A stretch of 64,000 nt of DNA from Gemmatimonadota bacterium (GTDB lineage Bacteria > Latescibacterota > UBA2968 > UBA8231): assembly GCA_018660835.1 (NCBI GenBank), contig JABJJN010000005.1:1-64000 (forward strand), written 5' to 3'. The notes beneath the pieces are model-generated. The model ran no database searches. It had not been told where the DNA came from and was given only the letters and a program-made list of their open reading frames with translations. Both the position numbers and the translations under genes were made by a program. Below are positions 25,226 to 33,272 of the stretch, piece by piece. Each line of letters opens with the position of its first letter. The stretch's first letter is position 1.

Positions 25226-25423
25226 TCAGGCGATGACGTCGAGAACCTGGCCGACACCACCTCCAGAAGGAGAGCCGGCGGGCAAGGTCGAGAGCAGACT
25301 GAGTGCCTGCTGCGCAGACGCATCCAACGCCTTGTCGAGGAGACGGACATTCATCTCGCTCGCCAGTTGCTGGGCTTTCATCGCGCTCGCTGTATCGACA
25401 ATGCTGGCTGTCAGTGCGTCCAT
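25226..25423 (-). CDS. YjfB-family putative motility protein
   Basis: A 65-residue protein starting MDALTASIVDTASAMKAQQLASEMNVRLLDKALDAS and ending GGGVGQVLDVIA. The helical N-terminus, the block of the form L-L-D-K-A-L-D then a run ending in L-L-S-T-L-P, and the short Gly-rich tail with final hydrophobics match the YjfB family as I remember it. Members are short and often sit near flagellar genes; their function is not established. No flagellar gene is in this window. It is convergent with the methyltransferase and lies upstream of, and divergent from, the gene at 25542. Confidence 0.6.
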   Translation of the reverse strand: MDALTASIVDTASAMKAQQLASEMNVRLLDKALDASAQQALSLLSTLPAGSPSGGGVGQVLDVIA

Positions 25424-25541
25424 ATCGATTTCAACCGGGAATAGCCGTTTTGATCTGTGCCAAATCGTTCTTCACTTTCACAATACAATTCACGCCGCCA
25501 ATTCGCAACAGCCAGAAACCTCAAACTTCGAAAGGTTGAAG

Positions 25542-26255
25542 ATGACTTCCATGCCCCCCCTCGACTATGGTCGCAGCTTCCTTCTTGGCCGTGCGCCAAA
25601 CAACGAAGTACGATTCTGGGTTGAGTCCCGAACACGCCTCATTGATGAGGAATCAGGGGACGTTGAGGACTATCTGCAGGTTGGTTCCTGCAAGAGCGAG
25701 AACACCTTTGCAGAGCAGGAGCTTTTTCATGAGGACAATTACGACTTTCTGCCCGTATTCGGGCCCCACTGGACTGTCGTGTTCAGACGCAAGTCACGTG
25801 TTACCGAGACGTATCGGGAAACCAAGCCGTCCAGCGCGTGGTGGGATGGCCAGGATCAGCATCTGACGCAGGTCCGTGCGGCAGAGGAGCTCACGAGTCA
25901 CGAGCTGGCACGGGAAGCGACCTATCGCTTTGCACCCCTGGTGGCGCAGGTGGAGATCGCCCGGCCTGAGACCCGAATGCGGGCCATTGTTGAGTTTCCC
26001 GTCAAGACGATGAATACGCATCGTGCCGACAATCTCTACCAGGTTGATAGTGGCCCCGTGGCACTGCCAGACCTACAGCGCCATGGCTGCAGTGCCGATG
26101 GCCTACGTTTGGCCTATGTCGCTTTCAATGTGGAGGATTTTGCCGACTTCGTCGTCGAGGTGCCCACTGTGATCGAAGGCGGAGGGCATGTATATCACTT
26201 CTCGGAGCGCCTGAGTTTGGATTCAGTCAATCGGCTCCTGGCGCTGCCAGTATAG
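25542..26255 (+). CDS. conserved-looking hypothetical protein
   Basis: A 237-residue soluble protein starting MTSMPPLDYGRSF. AAAGG lies six bases before the ATG; the longer open frame to 25212 crosses the YjfB-like gene and is not credible. Features are acidic stretches (LIDEESGDVEDYLQVGSC), several aromatic residues (DNYDFLPVFGPHWTVVFRR) and no signal peptide or membrane segment. The composition suggests a mainly beta fold. I do not recognise a family. It ends six bases before the BlaI-type regulator, so the two probably share a transcript. Confidence 0.6.
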   Translation: MTSMPPLDYGRSFLLGRAPNNEVRFWVESRTRLIDEESGDVEDYLQVGSCKSENTFAEQELFHEDNYDFLPVFGPHWTVVFRRKSRVTETYRETKPSSAWWDGQDQHLTQVRAAEELTSHELAREATYRFAPLVAQVEIARPETRMRAIVEFPVKTMNTHRADNLYQVDSGPVALPDLQRHGCSADGLRLAYVAFNVEDFADFVVEVPTVIEGGGHVYHFSERLSLDSVNRLLALPV

Positions 26256-26261
26256 AGTAAC

Positions 26262-26603
26262 ATGGCACGTGGCAAGACGGATGGGCCTACGCCCCGTGAA
26301 ACACAGATCCTGCGAACACTTTGGGACGAAGGACCACTGACGGTCGCGCAGATCCGCAATGCCTTGCCGAATCCTCCGACGACGAATACGGTGCGGAAAT
26401 TGTTGAGCATCATGCGTACCCGTAGACTGGTGGATGATGATGGTCAAGCCTATGGGAAGCGGTATCGCGCCTGTGCCGAAGAAACACAGACCCGCAAGCA
26501 GGCACTGAAGCTTTTTGTCGAGACGTTCTACAAGGACAGGGTTGAGGATCTGCTTCCGGACCTTCGAACAACAGGTCTGCTACCGCCAAGACCCCACGAT
26601 TAG
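26262..26603 (+). CDS. BlaI/MecI/CopY-type winged-helix regulator
   Basis: 113 residues with a clear BlaI-like N-terminal winged helix: TPRETQILRTLWDEGPLTVAQIRNALPN, then TTNTVRKLLSIMRTRRLVDDDG. The C-terminal half (ETQTRKQALKLFVETFYKDRVEDLL) matches the dimerisation helices. In known systems BlaI is cleaved when the membrane metalloprotease BlaR1 senses a ligand. No BlaR1-like gene is adjacent; instead a 59-residue membrane protein follows at 26719. It is six bases after the unknown gene at 25542. The target operator was not identified. Confidence 0.8.
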   Translation: MARGKTDGPTPRETQILRTLWDEGPLTVAQIRNALPNPPTTNTVRKLLSIMRTRRLVDDDGQAYGKRYRACAEETQTRKQALKLFVETFYKDRVEDLLPDLRTTGLLPPRPHD

Positions 26604-26718
26604 GCTGCTTTTGGAGATCGCCCACCCCGTGGTTGACGTTGTTACACCTGCGTGCCAATTTTCTTTGTCGACGGGATGAGAGCAGAGGTTTTCGACAATC
26701 ACGCTGAGGATCTAGCCT

Positions 26719-26898
26719 GTGAATCTGCCAAGACCGAATCTTCTACGACAAGAACTCACGAACATAGGTGTCGTCTACATCGTTGTACTGGTCCTGCTGG
26801 TTGGTGCATTGATATATGGCCTGATTCCGGGTGGCGAGTATGCAGACCACCTCGAGACGCCGCCACCTGAAGCTTTTGGCCCCGCCGGTTCCGGGTGA
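26719..26898 (+). CDS. small single-pass membrane protein (59 aa)
   Basis: A GTG at 26719 opens a 59-residue frame ending with TGA at 26896. It has a polar N-terminus (VNLPRPNLLRQELTNIG), a strong hydrophobic helix (VVYIVVLVLLVGALIYGLI) and a Pro-rich acidic tail ending AFGPAGSG. GAGG is about nine bases upstream. The amphiphilic layout and clean fit between the BlaI-type regulator and the DUF72 gene support a real gene. No family is recognised; a signalling or accessory role next to the regulator is possible. Confidence 0.5.
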   Translation: MNLPRPNLLRQELTNIGVVYIVVLVLLVGALIYGLIPGGEYADHLETPPPEAFGPAGSG

Positions 26899-26960
26899 TG
26901 TAGGCTAAGTAGTCCGCTGTCGCCAATTCTGGGAGGGAATCCCGTTGCGATCGAAACTCG

Positions 26961-27680
26961 ATGACTGATCTGTACGTTGGCACGAGCGGCTACAACTACA
27001 AGCAGTGGAAGGGGTCATTCTATCCAGAGAAGATCTCGGATAAGCAGATGCTGGATTTCTACGGTGAGCAGTTTCGTTCCGTCGAGATCAACAACTCCTT
27101 CTACAGAGTACCAAAGGCTGAGGTGGTCCAGGGATGGGCAGAGCGGGTGCCGGACTCATTTCGCTTCGTCCTGAAGGCGACACGACGTATCACCCACATC
27201 AAGAGATTGAAGCAGGTAGAGGACGAAGTCGCCTACTTCACCGGGATTGCCAACGAATTGGGAGATCGGTTGGGCGCCGTGCTGTTTCAGTTGCCGCCCA
27301 ATTTCCGCAAGGATATGGAACGCCTGCAGGTATTCGCTGACCTGCTACCTGCCCGACTACCTGCAGCGATGGAGTTTCGTCACGATAGCTGGTTCGACGA
27401 TGAGGTGCTAGCGTGTCTGCGTGCTCGCAACATCGCTTTGTGTTTCGCCCACGAAGACGACGATTCGGATGTCGACGTCGAGCAGCGGTTCCACAGCACC
27501 GCCGATTGGGGTTATCTACGGTTGCGGGGGACTGAGTATGATGGTGAGCAGATGACGGAGTGGGCACGCAGGGTGGAGGCCGAGTCCTGGAAACGAGCCT
27601 TTGTGTTTTTCAAACACGAAGACGAGGGGCTTGGGCCGAAGTTAGCAAGAAACTTCATAGAAGCGACGCAGTGCCCATAA
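26961..27680 (+). CDS. DUF72 family protein (YecE-like)
   Basis: A 239-residue protein with the DUF72 hallmarks: LYVGTSGYNYKQWKGSFYPEK at the start, INNSFYRVPK near 43, VLFQLPPNF near 108, AMEFRHDSWF near 133 and WGYLRLRG near 177. The family has a TIM-barrel-like fold and no established enzymatic function. The ribosome site is weak; a small inverted repeat GGGA-GGGAA-TCCC lies about 20 bases before the ATG. It is convergent with the FapA-like gene, 30 bp away. Confidence 0.85.
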   Translation: MTDLYVGTSGYNYKQWKGSFYPEKISDKQMLDFYGEQFRSVEINNSFYRVPKAEVVQGWAERVPDSFRFVLKATRRITHIKRLKQVEDEVAYFTGIANELGDRLGAVLFQLPPNFRKDMERLQVFADLLPARLPAAMEFRHDSWFDDEVLACLRARNIALCFAHEDDDSDVDVEQRFHSTADWGYLRLRGTEYDGEQMTEWARRVEAESWKRAFVFFKHEDEGLGPKLARNFIEATQCP

Positions 27681-27710
27681 AGCGACACAGTGCCTCTAAA
27701 CGCAGAGCCT

Positions 27711-30152
27711 CTAGGCGGTACGGACGGAGATGGTGCCCTCATCATCGAGTTGGTATACCGGCCGCGGCATGGTTCGGTCCATCGTCAGCAGGCTCTCACC
27801 ATAACGAACGTCCACGCCGGCGACGATCTCGCCACCGATCTCAATCTCCGCCGACTTCAACCGTCGCTGGCGTTCCTGCAGCAACTCGGAACGCAGCTTC
27901 ACGGACTTCTCGCGTGTGTCTGCCAGTTGCTGCAACTGTCCCAGCAACTGACGCAGGCCCTTCTGGCGCTCCTCGGGTTGCGAATCGATCATCTTGCGGA
28001 TGCTCACTGCGTCGATCTCATCGATCCCCAGGGTTCTGAAGATGCGTAGAATGTTGGAGCGACAGAACTCGATGCCCTTGTCCAACTTCCGCAGTCGCGC
28101 CGCAATCCGTGGGTCTGGAGCGATTCCGATCTCCGTCTTACGCCCTGGAACAGCATTTACCAGACGTGCAGTCAATTTCTTAATCGCAAATACCTGCCCG
28201 CCGACGATCGATCCTGCCCGTTCTGCTCCCTCTGCGCCATTGAGATGGACGGTCTCTGCCCGCACCTGGGCATTCATCAGGTGTGAGGTGATGGTCAATG
28301 TACCACCAGCGACGATGGAGCTGGCCTGAACATAGCGTGTCTGCACATTCGCCAGAGACACAACCTTTGTGTCTCTGCCGACCACACCTTTTTCCACGCA
28401 GATGTCCTCACGAGCCTGGACATTTGCGCCGCCTTCAATCATACCGACAACGGAGATGCTGCCACCGGCACGAACGACTGCCCCACGGCGTATTGAGCCC
28501 CGGACGATGAGATCGCGACCTTCCTCGACCTCCAATGGTGTTTCAACACTTCCTGGCAGATCGAGAACAGGCTGCACTCGCAGGACATTGTCCTTCACCG
28601 AGGCACGGCCATCTTCTGCCGCATAGAATCTGAGATTCGGCCCCTCTTCTTCGCGACGAACACTGTCGGCCGATTCCAGATCACCAGGAATGTCGCCATC
28701 GGTGGGTTCTATTCTGGCACCCGTCAGGTCCGTGCCGGGTCTTGGAGCTTTGGCTCGCGTCACCTCGGCGAGCAGGTCGCCGTTACGCACGGTGAGGGCG
28801 TTGTGATGGGCGGAGACATCCAACTGGCCGTCTCGTCGCAGGGCGCCCTCGTCTGCGCTACCGAAAAGCAGTCGGATGCTCGGGGCCGTGCCTTCTTGTG
28901 GTTGATCGCCGACTGCCACGAGCCGCGACGTCACCTCGTCGGCACGGGGAGGACTGTTGGTGAGTTCGCGTAGAGCATCCTCACGCAGACCATAACACAC
29001 GCCCGCACTTTCCAGAGCGCCCATCAGCCAATCCCATGTCATGGCCGCTCCCGGACCGACATCGGGAAAGTGGATGTAGTGGGCTTCCATACGATCCTCG
29101 GACATCCAGACCGGGGGGATCACAGACACCGTTTCATCCTGCAGGCAGAGATAGCCGTATGTCTCTGCGACATAACGTTCGCCTTCCAGCCGCACGTGAG
29201 CACCGGCACGTAGCAGCGTCTCAGGACTGCCGAGTGGGATGTCAGCCCCAAATATCTCGAGATGAGGTGGGGGATTCTCGTCGGCGACAAAAATCGCCAA
29301 CTGCTCTCCGGGCATGACGGAACGAACACGTACAGCGCCATTGAGTACGTCACGCAAGGTGGGTTGACCCAAGGCACTGACAAGGTTCTCAGCATCGAGG
29401 GCGCTCGCATCAGTACTCTCGAATGCTGTCAGTTCAATCCTACCCACATCAGACGGATTTGGCGGATCGATCGTAGCCAGGGCAAACTGACCACGGATGA
29501 CTCGATTGGGACTTGCTGCCGCCTGTTTCGCAAGGCGCGTCACCATTTCCAGATCAAGCCCCGTGCGGATGCCGTAGAGCTCTTCGAGCGCTTCTTGCAC
29601 ATGATCGCTCGTCATCGAACCGTCACCGCCAAAGCTGAGGACCTGGAGGAAGGCGATCAGCGCACCATCTTCGGCGGAGCGTGTGAGTTCGACCTTCATC
29701 CAGCCAAGACCATCGGGGCCGAAGTTCTTGCGTCGATCTGAGCCGGGTACATCAATCGTCTGCTGCTCGGTTTCGTCTTCAGCGGCAGGTCGTGTCGGAT
29801 TAATTGCATCAACGACAAGTGCGTCTGCTTCGTCGGGGCTCTCCGTTATGGCGACGGGCCTCACGTCGTCGGGTACCACATCGGATTTGTCGGTGTCGAT
29901 GATGACGGATGTCACTGAGAGCTCACGCAGGGTCTCGACCTGGCGTGAGGACGTCATCAGCATACCACCTGCATTGGCCACTTGCGAGGATTTGTATTCT
30001 TTGAGGCGCAGTCGTTTCGACGTCGCCTCTTCATATTCAGCGTCCGTCAATTCAAGAAAGTGGCGAATGCTGCGGTCCTTCAGAACAAATCGCACTTCGG
30101 CGACGACGAACATGCCGACAGTGAGCTTGCTCAAGGGGACGCGGGCCTTCAC
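27711..30152 (-). CDS. FapA-like (DUF342) protein with DUF3391-like N-terminus
   Basis: 813 residues. Residues 1-20 (VPLSKLTVGMFVV) match the start of the DUF3391 domain normally fused to HD-GYP phosphodiesterases. The C-terminal half (about 430-690) is a FapA/DUF342 polymer-forming region with repeating G-rich strands (RDLIVRGSIRRGAVVRAGGSISVVGMIEGGANVQAREDI). A coiled coil (about 700-770) and a short tail follow. DUF342 proteins form beta-helical cell-surface or cytoskeletal assemblies. It is the last gene of the four-gene signalling operon, seven bases after the response regulator. Confidence 0.75.
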   Translation of the reverse strand: MKARVPLSKLTVGMFVVAEVRFVLKDRSIRHFLELTDAEYEEATSKRLRLKEYKSSQVANAGGMLMTSSRQVETLRELSVTSVIIDTDKSDVVPDDVRPVAITESPDEADALVVDAINPTRPAAEDETEQQTIDVPGSDRRKNFGPDGLGWMKVELTRSAEDGALIAFLQVLSFGGDGSMTSDHVQEALEELYGIRTGLDLEMVTRLAKQAAASPNRVIRGQFALATIDPPNPSDVGRIELTAFESTDASALDAENLVSALGQPTLRDVLNGAVRVRSVMPGEQLAIFVADENPPPHLEIFGADIPLGSPETLLRAGAHVRLEGERYVAETYGYLCLQDETVSVIPPVWMSEDRMEAHYIHFPDVGPGAAMTWDWLMGALESAGVCYGLREDALRELTNSPPRADEVTSRLVAVGDQPQEGTAPSIRLLFGSADEGALRRDGQLDVSAHHNALTVRNGDLLAEVTRAKAPRPGTDLTGARIEPTDGDIPGDLESADSVRREEEGPNLRFYAAEDGRASVKDNVLRVQPVLDLPGSVETPLEVEEGRDLIVRGSIRRGAVVRAGGSISVVGMIEGGANVQAREDICVEKGVVGRDTKVVSLANVQTRYVQASSIVAGGTLTITSHLMNAQVRAETVHLNGAEGAERAGSIVGGQVFAIKKLTARLVNAVPGRKTEIGIAPDPRIAARLRKLDKGIEFCRSNILRIFRTLGIDEIDAVSIRKMIDSQPEERQKGLRQLLGQLQQLADTREKSVKLRSELLQERQRRLKSAEIEIGGEIVAGVDVRYGESLLTMDRTMPRPVYQLDDEGTISVRTA

Positions 30153-30159
30153 GATACAG

Positions 30160-31206
30160 TTACCTCGAGGAGGGTGGGGAAGACATCAGATCATCGAGAT
30201 CATCGGGATTCTCGATTTCCGCGTCGATTTCAAGCACCTCATCGAGCTGATCCTTCCAGGCGGAGGGATCTTGCCGGATCTGCGCATCATGTATTGCGAT
30301 GGCTGCCTGCAAGGCGAAACTGCTCAACGCGCGCAATGCGGACTTCTCATCGTCGGCAGGAACACCATCGACTTCCAGCACGCCGAGAATATCCTGATTT
30401 CGCAGAATGGGTACCAGGACGAAGGAATCGCTCTCGACCTCTGACTCAACCAACGCACCCGACTCGCGTACCTGTTGAAAGCTGGCCATGCGATCATTGG
30501 GGATCGTCCAACCAGACAGCGCCTCTCCAATAAGGGCTCCACCTGCGGCCTCCGAGTCGATCGCCGCCGCTGGCTGCAACTGGTCGTCCTGCGGTAGGTA
30601 GATTGCTGCACGCGACACTGAAAGCACGTCAGAGACCACTTCCAGGACGAGACTGAGGGTTTCCTCGAGAGAATGAATGGTGAGCATATGCTCGGCGATC
30701 CGATCCTTGCCCTCCAGTTCTGCCACTCGTGACTGCAACTGTTGTGTACGTTCGGCAACCTTCTGTTCCAAGTGGGCATTCAGGTCTGCAAGACGTCGAG
30801 CGAGCAGAGTGCGCTCAAGATGGGTTCGGATCCGTAGAAGGATTTCCTCCTTCTTGAAAGGTTTGGTCACGTAATCGAGACCACCTGCCTGGAACCCTTC
30901 CACGATTCCCTCGATGTCGTCGCGTGCCGTGAGGAAGATGACGGGGATGCGTGATAAGTCACCATTGGCCTTGAGGCGTCTGCAGGTTTCGTAGCCGTCG
31001 ATTCCTGGCATCATGACATCCAGCAGGATGAGATCGGGCCGAGAATGCGCGGCCACTTCGAGGCAGGTAGCCCCATCTGAGGCGACGTGGATATTGTAGC
31101 CTTCCCCATCCAGGGCCTGGAACAATACGTCCAGATTCGCCGGCACATCGTCGGTGACGAGAATCTTGCAGCCCGTCAAGTCCAGATTCACATCGTTCCC
31201 GTTCAT
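30160..31206 (-). CDS. response regulator with C-terminal GAF domain
   Basis: 348 residues: a receiver domain (about 13-130) with ILVTDDVPANLD, phosphoacceptor Asp in LILLDVMMPGIDGYE and Lys in YVTKPFKKEE; a coiled coil (about 135-180); and a GAF domain (about 185-305) with a Pro/Glu-rich acidic tail. There is no DNA-binding or enzymatic output, so it probably works by protein contact within this phosphorelay. AGGAG five bases upstream supports the ATG at 31206 over the frame start at 31245. It lies between the second hybrid kinase and the FapA-like gene. Confidence 0.88.
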   Translation of the reverse strand: MNGNDVNLDLTGCKILVTDDVPANLDVLFQALDGEGYNIHVASDGATCLEVAAHSRPDLILLDVMMPGIDGYETCRRLKANGDLSRIPVIFLTARDDIEGIVEGFQAGGLDYVTKPFKKEEILLRIRTHLERTLLARRLADLNAHLEQKVAERTQQLQSRVAELEGKDRIAEHMLTIHSLEETLSLVLEVVSDVLSVSRAAIYLPQDDQLQPAAAIDSEAAGGALIGEALSGWTIPNDRMASFQQVRESGALVESEVESDSFVLVPILRNQDILGVLEVDGVPADDEKSALRALSSFALQAAIAIHDAQIRQDPSAWKDQLDEVLEIDAEIENPDDLDDLMSSPPSSR

Positions 31207-31267
31207 ACCGTCTCCTGGGAGCAGTCGGTGGGGGAGTGGGTCCATCTCTTATGGCTCTCAGTCTGTG

Positions 31268-33265
31268 TCATTCTGTAGGGATTCCTTCTACCAAATCCCG
31301 GATGGCATTCATGTCGAATCGCGCAATCAACTCACGTAACTTGCCCGCCAGAGCCTCACCTTTTGGGCCCAGTTCAGCAATCTCATCAATCTGGCGACGA
31401 ACGTCGGTGGCACTGTGGTTGCGGGCGGCGTCAATCATGTTACTCGCCAGTTGAGCGGGTAACTTCAGATCACTCCAGTCCGCCGCAGTTGGTTCTGCTC
31501 GAAGGTCGCCATCTTCGCCAACCCGCTCAAGATAGTCGAACTCAACGTCGAGGTGTTCTGCAAGGCAGGCGTATATCTGCTCTGCCCGAAGTGGTTTCCC
31601 GAGGAAGCCGTCAAAGCCAGCCGCCTCATGCTCCTGCCTCTGATGTTCGAGGACGGAGGCCGTCACAGCAACGATTTTCATGCTGTCTTCGCCATGTTCA
31701 TTGAACAGTCTACGCATGGTCTCGACGCCGTCGATTCCTGGCATGCGAATATCCATGAAGACGATATCAGGACGCTGTTCACGCACGTGCTCGAGGGCTG
31801 CCTCGCCGCTTTCGACGGTAACCACATGCGCCGCAATATCGGTCAAAATGTGATGCAGAAGGTCCCGATTTGTCAGCACGTCGTCGACGACGAGAGCACT
31901 CACTCGATGACCTCGGCTCAGTCGCCGTACGCGATGCCAGTTTCCCTGTGCTCTTGTGGCTTTGCCCGGATGGTGGCCCGTTGCGAGGGGAATGCTGAAT
32001 GAGAAACGACTGCCATCACCAGGTGTGCTGTTCAGTGTCAGGTCGCCATCCATCAAGAGCACGTGTCGTCGGGCAATCGCCAGACCCAATCCTGTGCCGC
32101 CTTGACGAACGCCCTCTCGGTCCTGTTGGAAGGGGGTGAATATCTCCTCGTGTTTTTCTGGGTCAATACCGGCCCCCGTGTCGATCACGCTGAACTCGTA
32201 ACACCCATCCTCACGTAGTCGCACATTCAGGGTAACTGCACCTGACTCGGTGAATTTGACGGCGTTGCCAAGAAGATTGATCAAGACCTGGCGCAGTTTG
32301 CCCTCATCACCATGCACCGGTTCGTCCGGGAAGTCACGTTCGACCTTCCAGGCCAGGCTCTTCTGTCGACACCGCAATTCAAACATGGAGGAGAGGCCCT
32401 CGATGACGCGACGCAGATAGAAGTCTGTCGAATTCAGTTCCGCATGACCTGCTTCGATCTTGGAGATATCAAGAACATCGTTGATCAGCGACAGCAGATG
32501 TTCTCCGGCCTGACCGACGGTCTCCACCAATTTCCTGCGGGGGGCGGGCAAGTCATCCGCACTGCTAAGAATCTGGGTATATCCGAGAATCGCATTCATC
32601 GGTGTGCGAAGTTCATGGCTCATGTGGGCAAGAAAGTCACTCTTCGCCCGACTCGCCGCCTCTGCGGCCTCCTTGGCCAAATGCAGTTCACTCTCGGCAC
32701 GCTTGCGTTCGGTCACGTCGCGGCCATAAGCGTTCACATAGTTGTTTTCCGCTACAGGCGTGAAGATCAATGACAGCGTACGATCACCCCAAGCCAATTC
32801 CAATTCGCGCGATGTGAGTCCTCGAAGTACCTCCTCGAGCACGGATTTCCAGGCGAGTGGCAAGGTGCCATTATCACGGATCGTGTCGAGGAATTCCTGT
32901 CCCGCTCGATTCGCATAGAGGATCTCGCCTGATCGGCTGAGGCGCAGGACGGGATTTGGGTTTTCATCGGGGAACTTGGCCAATTCGCTCGCACGGCGTC
33001 GTTCGGTCTCTGCCTCAACACTGGCGGCGATGAGGCGATCTTGTTGTTGACCGGCAATGGCCGAGAAGAAACCAAGCACCACGGGGGCTGTGTTGATGAT
33101 CCAGTGCAGGGGCTGAATCTTCTGTGCATGCAAGATGACGGCCCAGGTGAGGCTCCAATCATGGATCACGTACACGTCCATCAGCGTCGCGCCGATGGGA
33201 AAGCAGCAACCGAACAAGGCGCCCAACAGGGCATAACGACGCGATTGGTTTGTCAGTAACGGCAA
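31268..33265 (-). CDS. membrane-anchored PAS hybrid histidine kinase
   Basis: 665 residues. Two hydrophobic helices at the N-terminus (about 10-70) anchor it, followed by a PAS-like domain (about 95-190). HisKA (FLAHMSHELRTPMNAILGYTQIL near 215), the N box (LINLLGNAVKFT near 330) and G boxes (DTGAGI; GTGLGLAIARRHV) follow. A receiver domain has VVDDVLTNRD and VFMDIRMPGIDG (Asp near 503). The last 75 residues (LKLPAQLASNMIDAARNHSATD onward) match the end of the upstream large kinase. It starts seven bases after that kinase, so the two are co-transcribed. Confidence 0.9.
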   Translation of the reverse strand: MPLLTNQSRRYALLGALFGCCFPIGATLMDVYVIHDWSLTWAVILHAQKIQPLHWIINTAPVVLGFFSAIAGQQQDRLIAASVEAETERRRASELAKFPDENPNPVLRLSRSGEILYANRAGQEFLDTIRDNGTLPLAWKSVLEEVLRGLTSRELELAWGDRTLSLIFTPVAENNYVNAYGRDVTERKRAESELHLAKEAAEAASRAKSDFLAHMSHELRTPMNAILGYTQILSSADDLPAPRRKLVETVGQAGEHLLSLINDVLDISKIEAGHAELNSTDFYLRRVIEGLSSMFELRCRQKSLAWKVERDFPDEPVHGDEGKLRQVLINLLGNAVKFTESGAVTLNVRLREDGCYEFSVIDTGAGIDPEKHEEIFTPFQQDREGVRQGGTGLGLAIARRHVLLMDGDLTLNSTPGDGSRFSFSIPLATGHHPGKATRAQGNWHRVRRLSRGHRVSALVVDDVLTNRDLLHHILTDIAAHVVTVESGEAALEHVREQRPDIVFMDIRMPGIDGVETMRRLFNEHGEDSMKIVAVTASVLEHQRQEHEAAGFDGFLGKPLRAEQIYACLAEHLDVEFDYLERVGEDGDLRAEPTAADWSDLKLPAQLASNMIDAARNHSATDVRRQIDEIAELGPKGEALAGKLRELIARFDMNAIRDLVEGIPTE

Positions 33266-33272
33266 ATGTTGC

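Noticed and set aside
25212-25541. N-terminal extension of the gene at 25542
   Set aside because: It is antisense to the YjfB-like gene; a good ribosome site supports ATG 25542.
27655-27705. Imperfect 19-bp direct repeat between DUF72 and FapA-like genes
   Set aside because: Two copies with several mismatches, partly inside the DUF72 coding end; probably chance or slippage.
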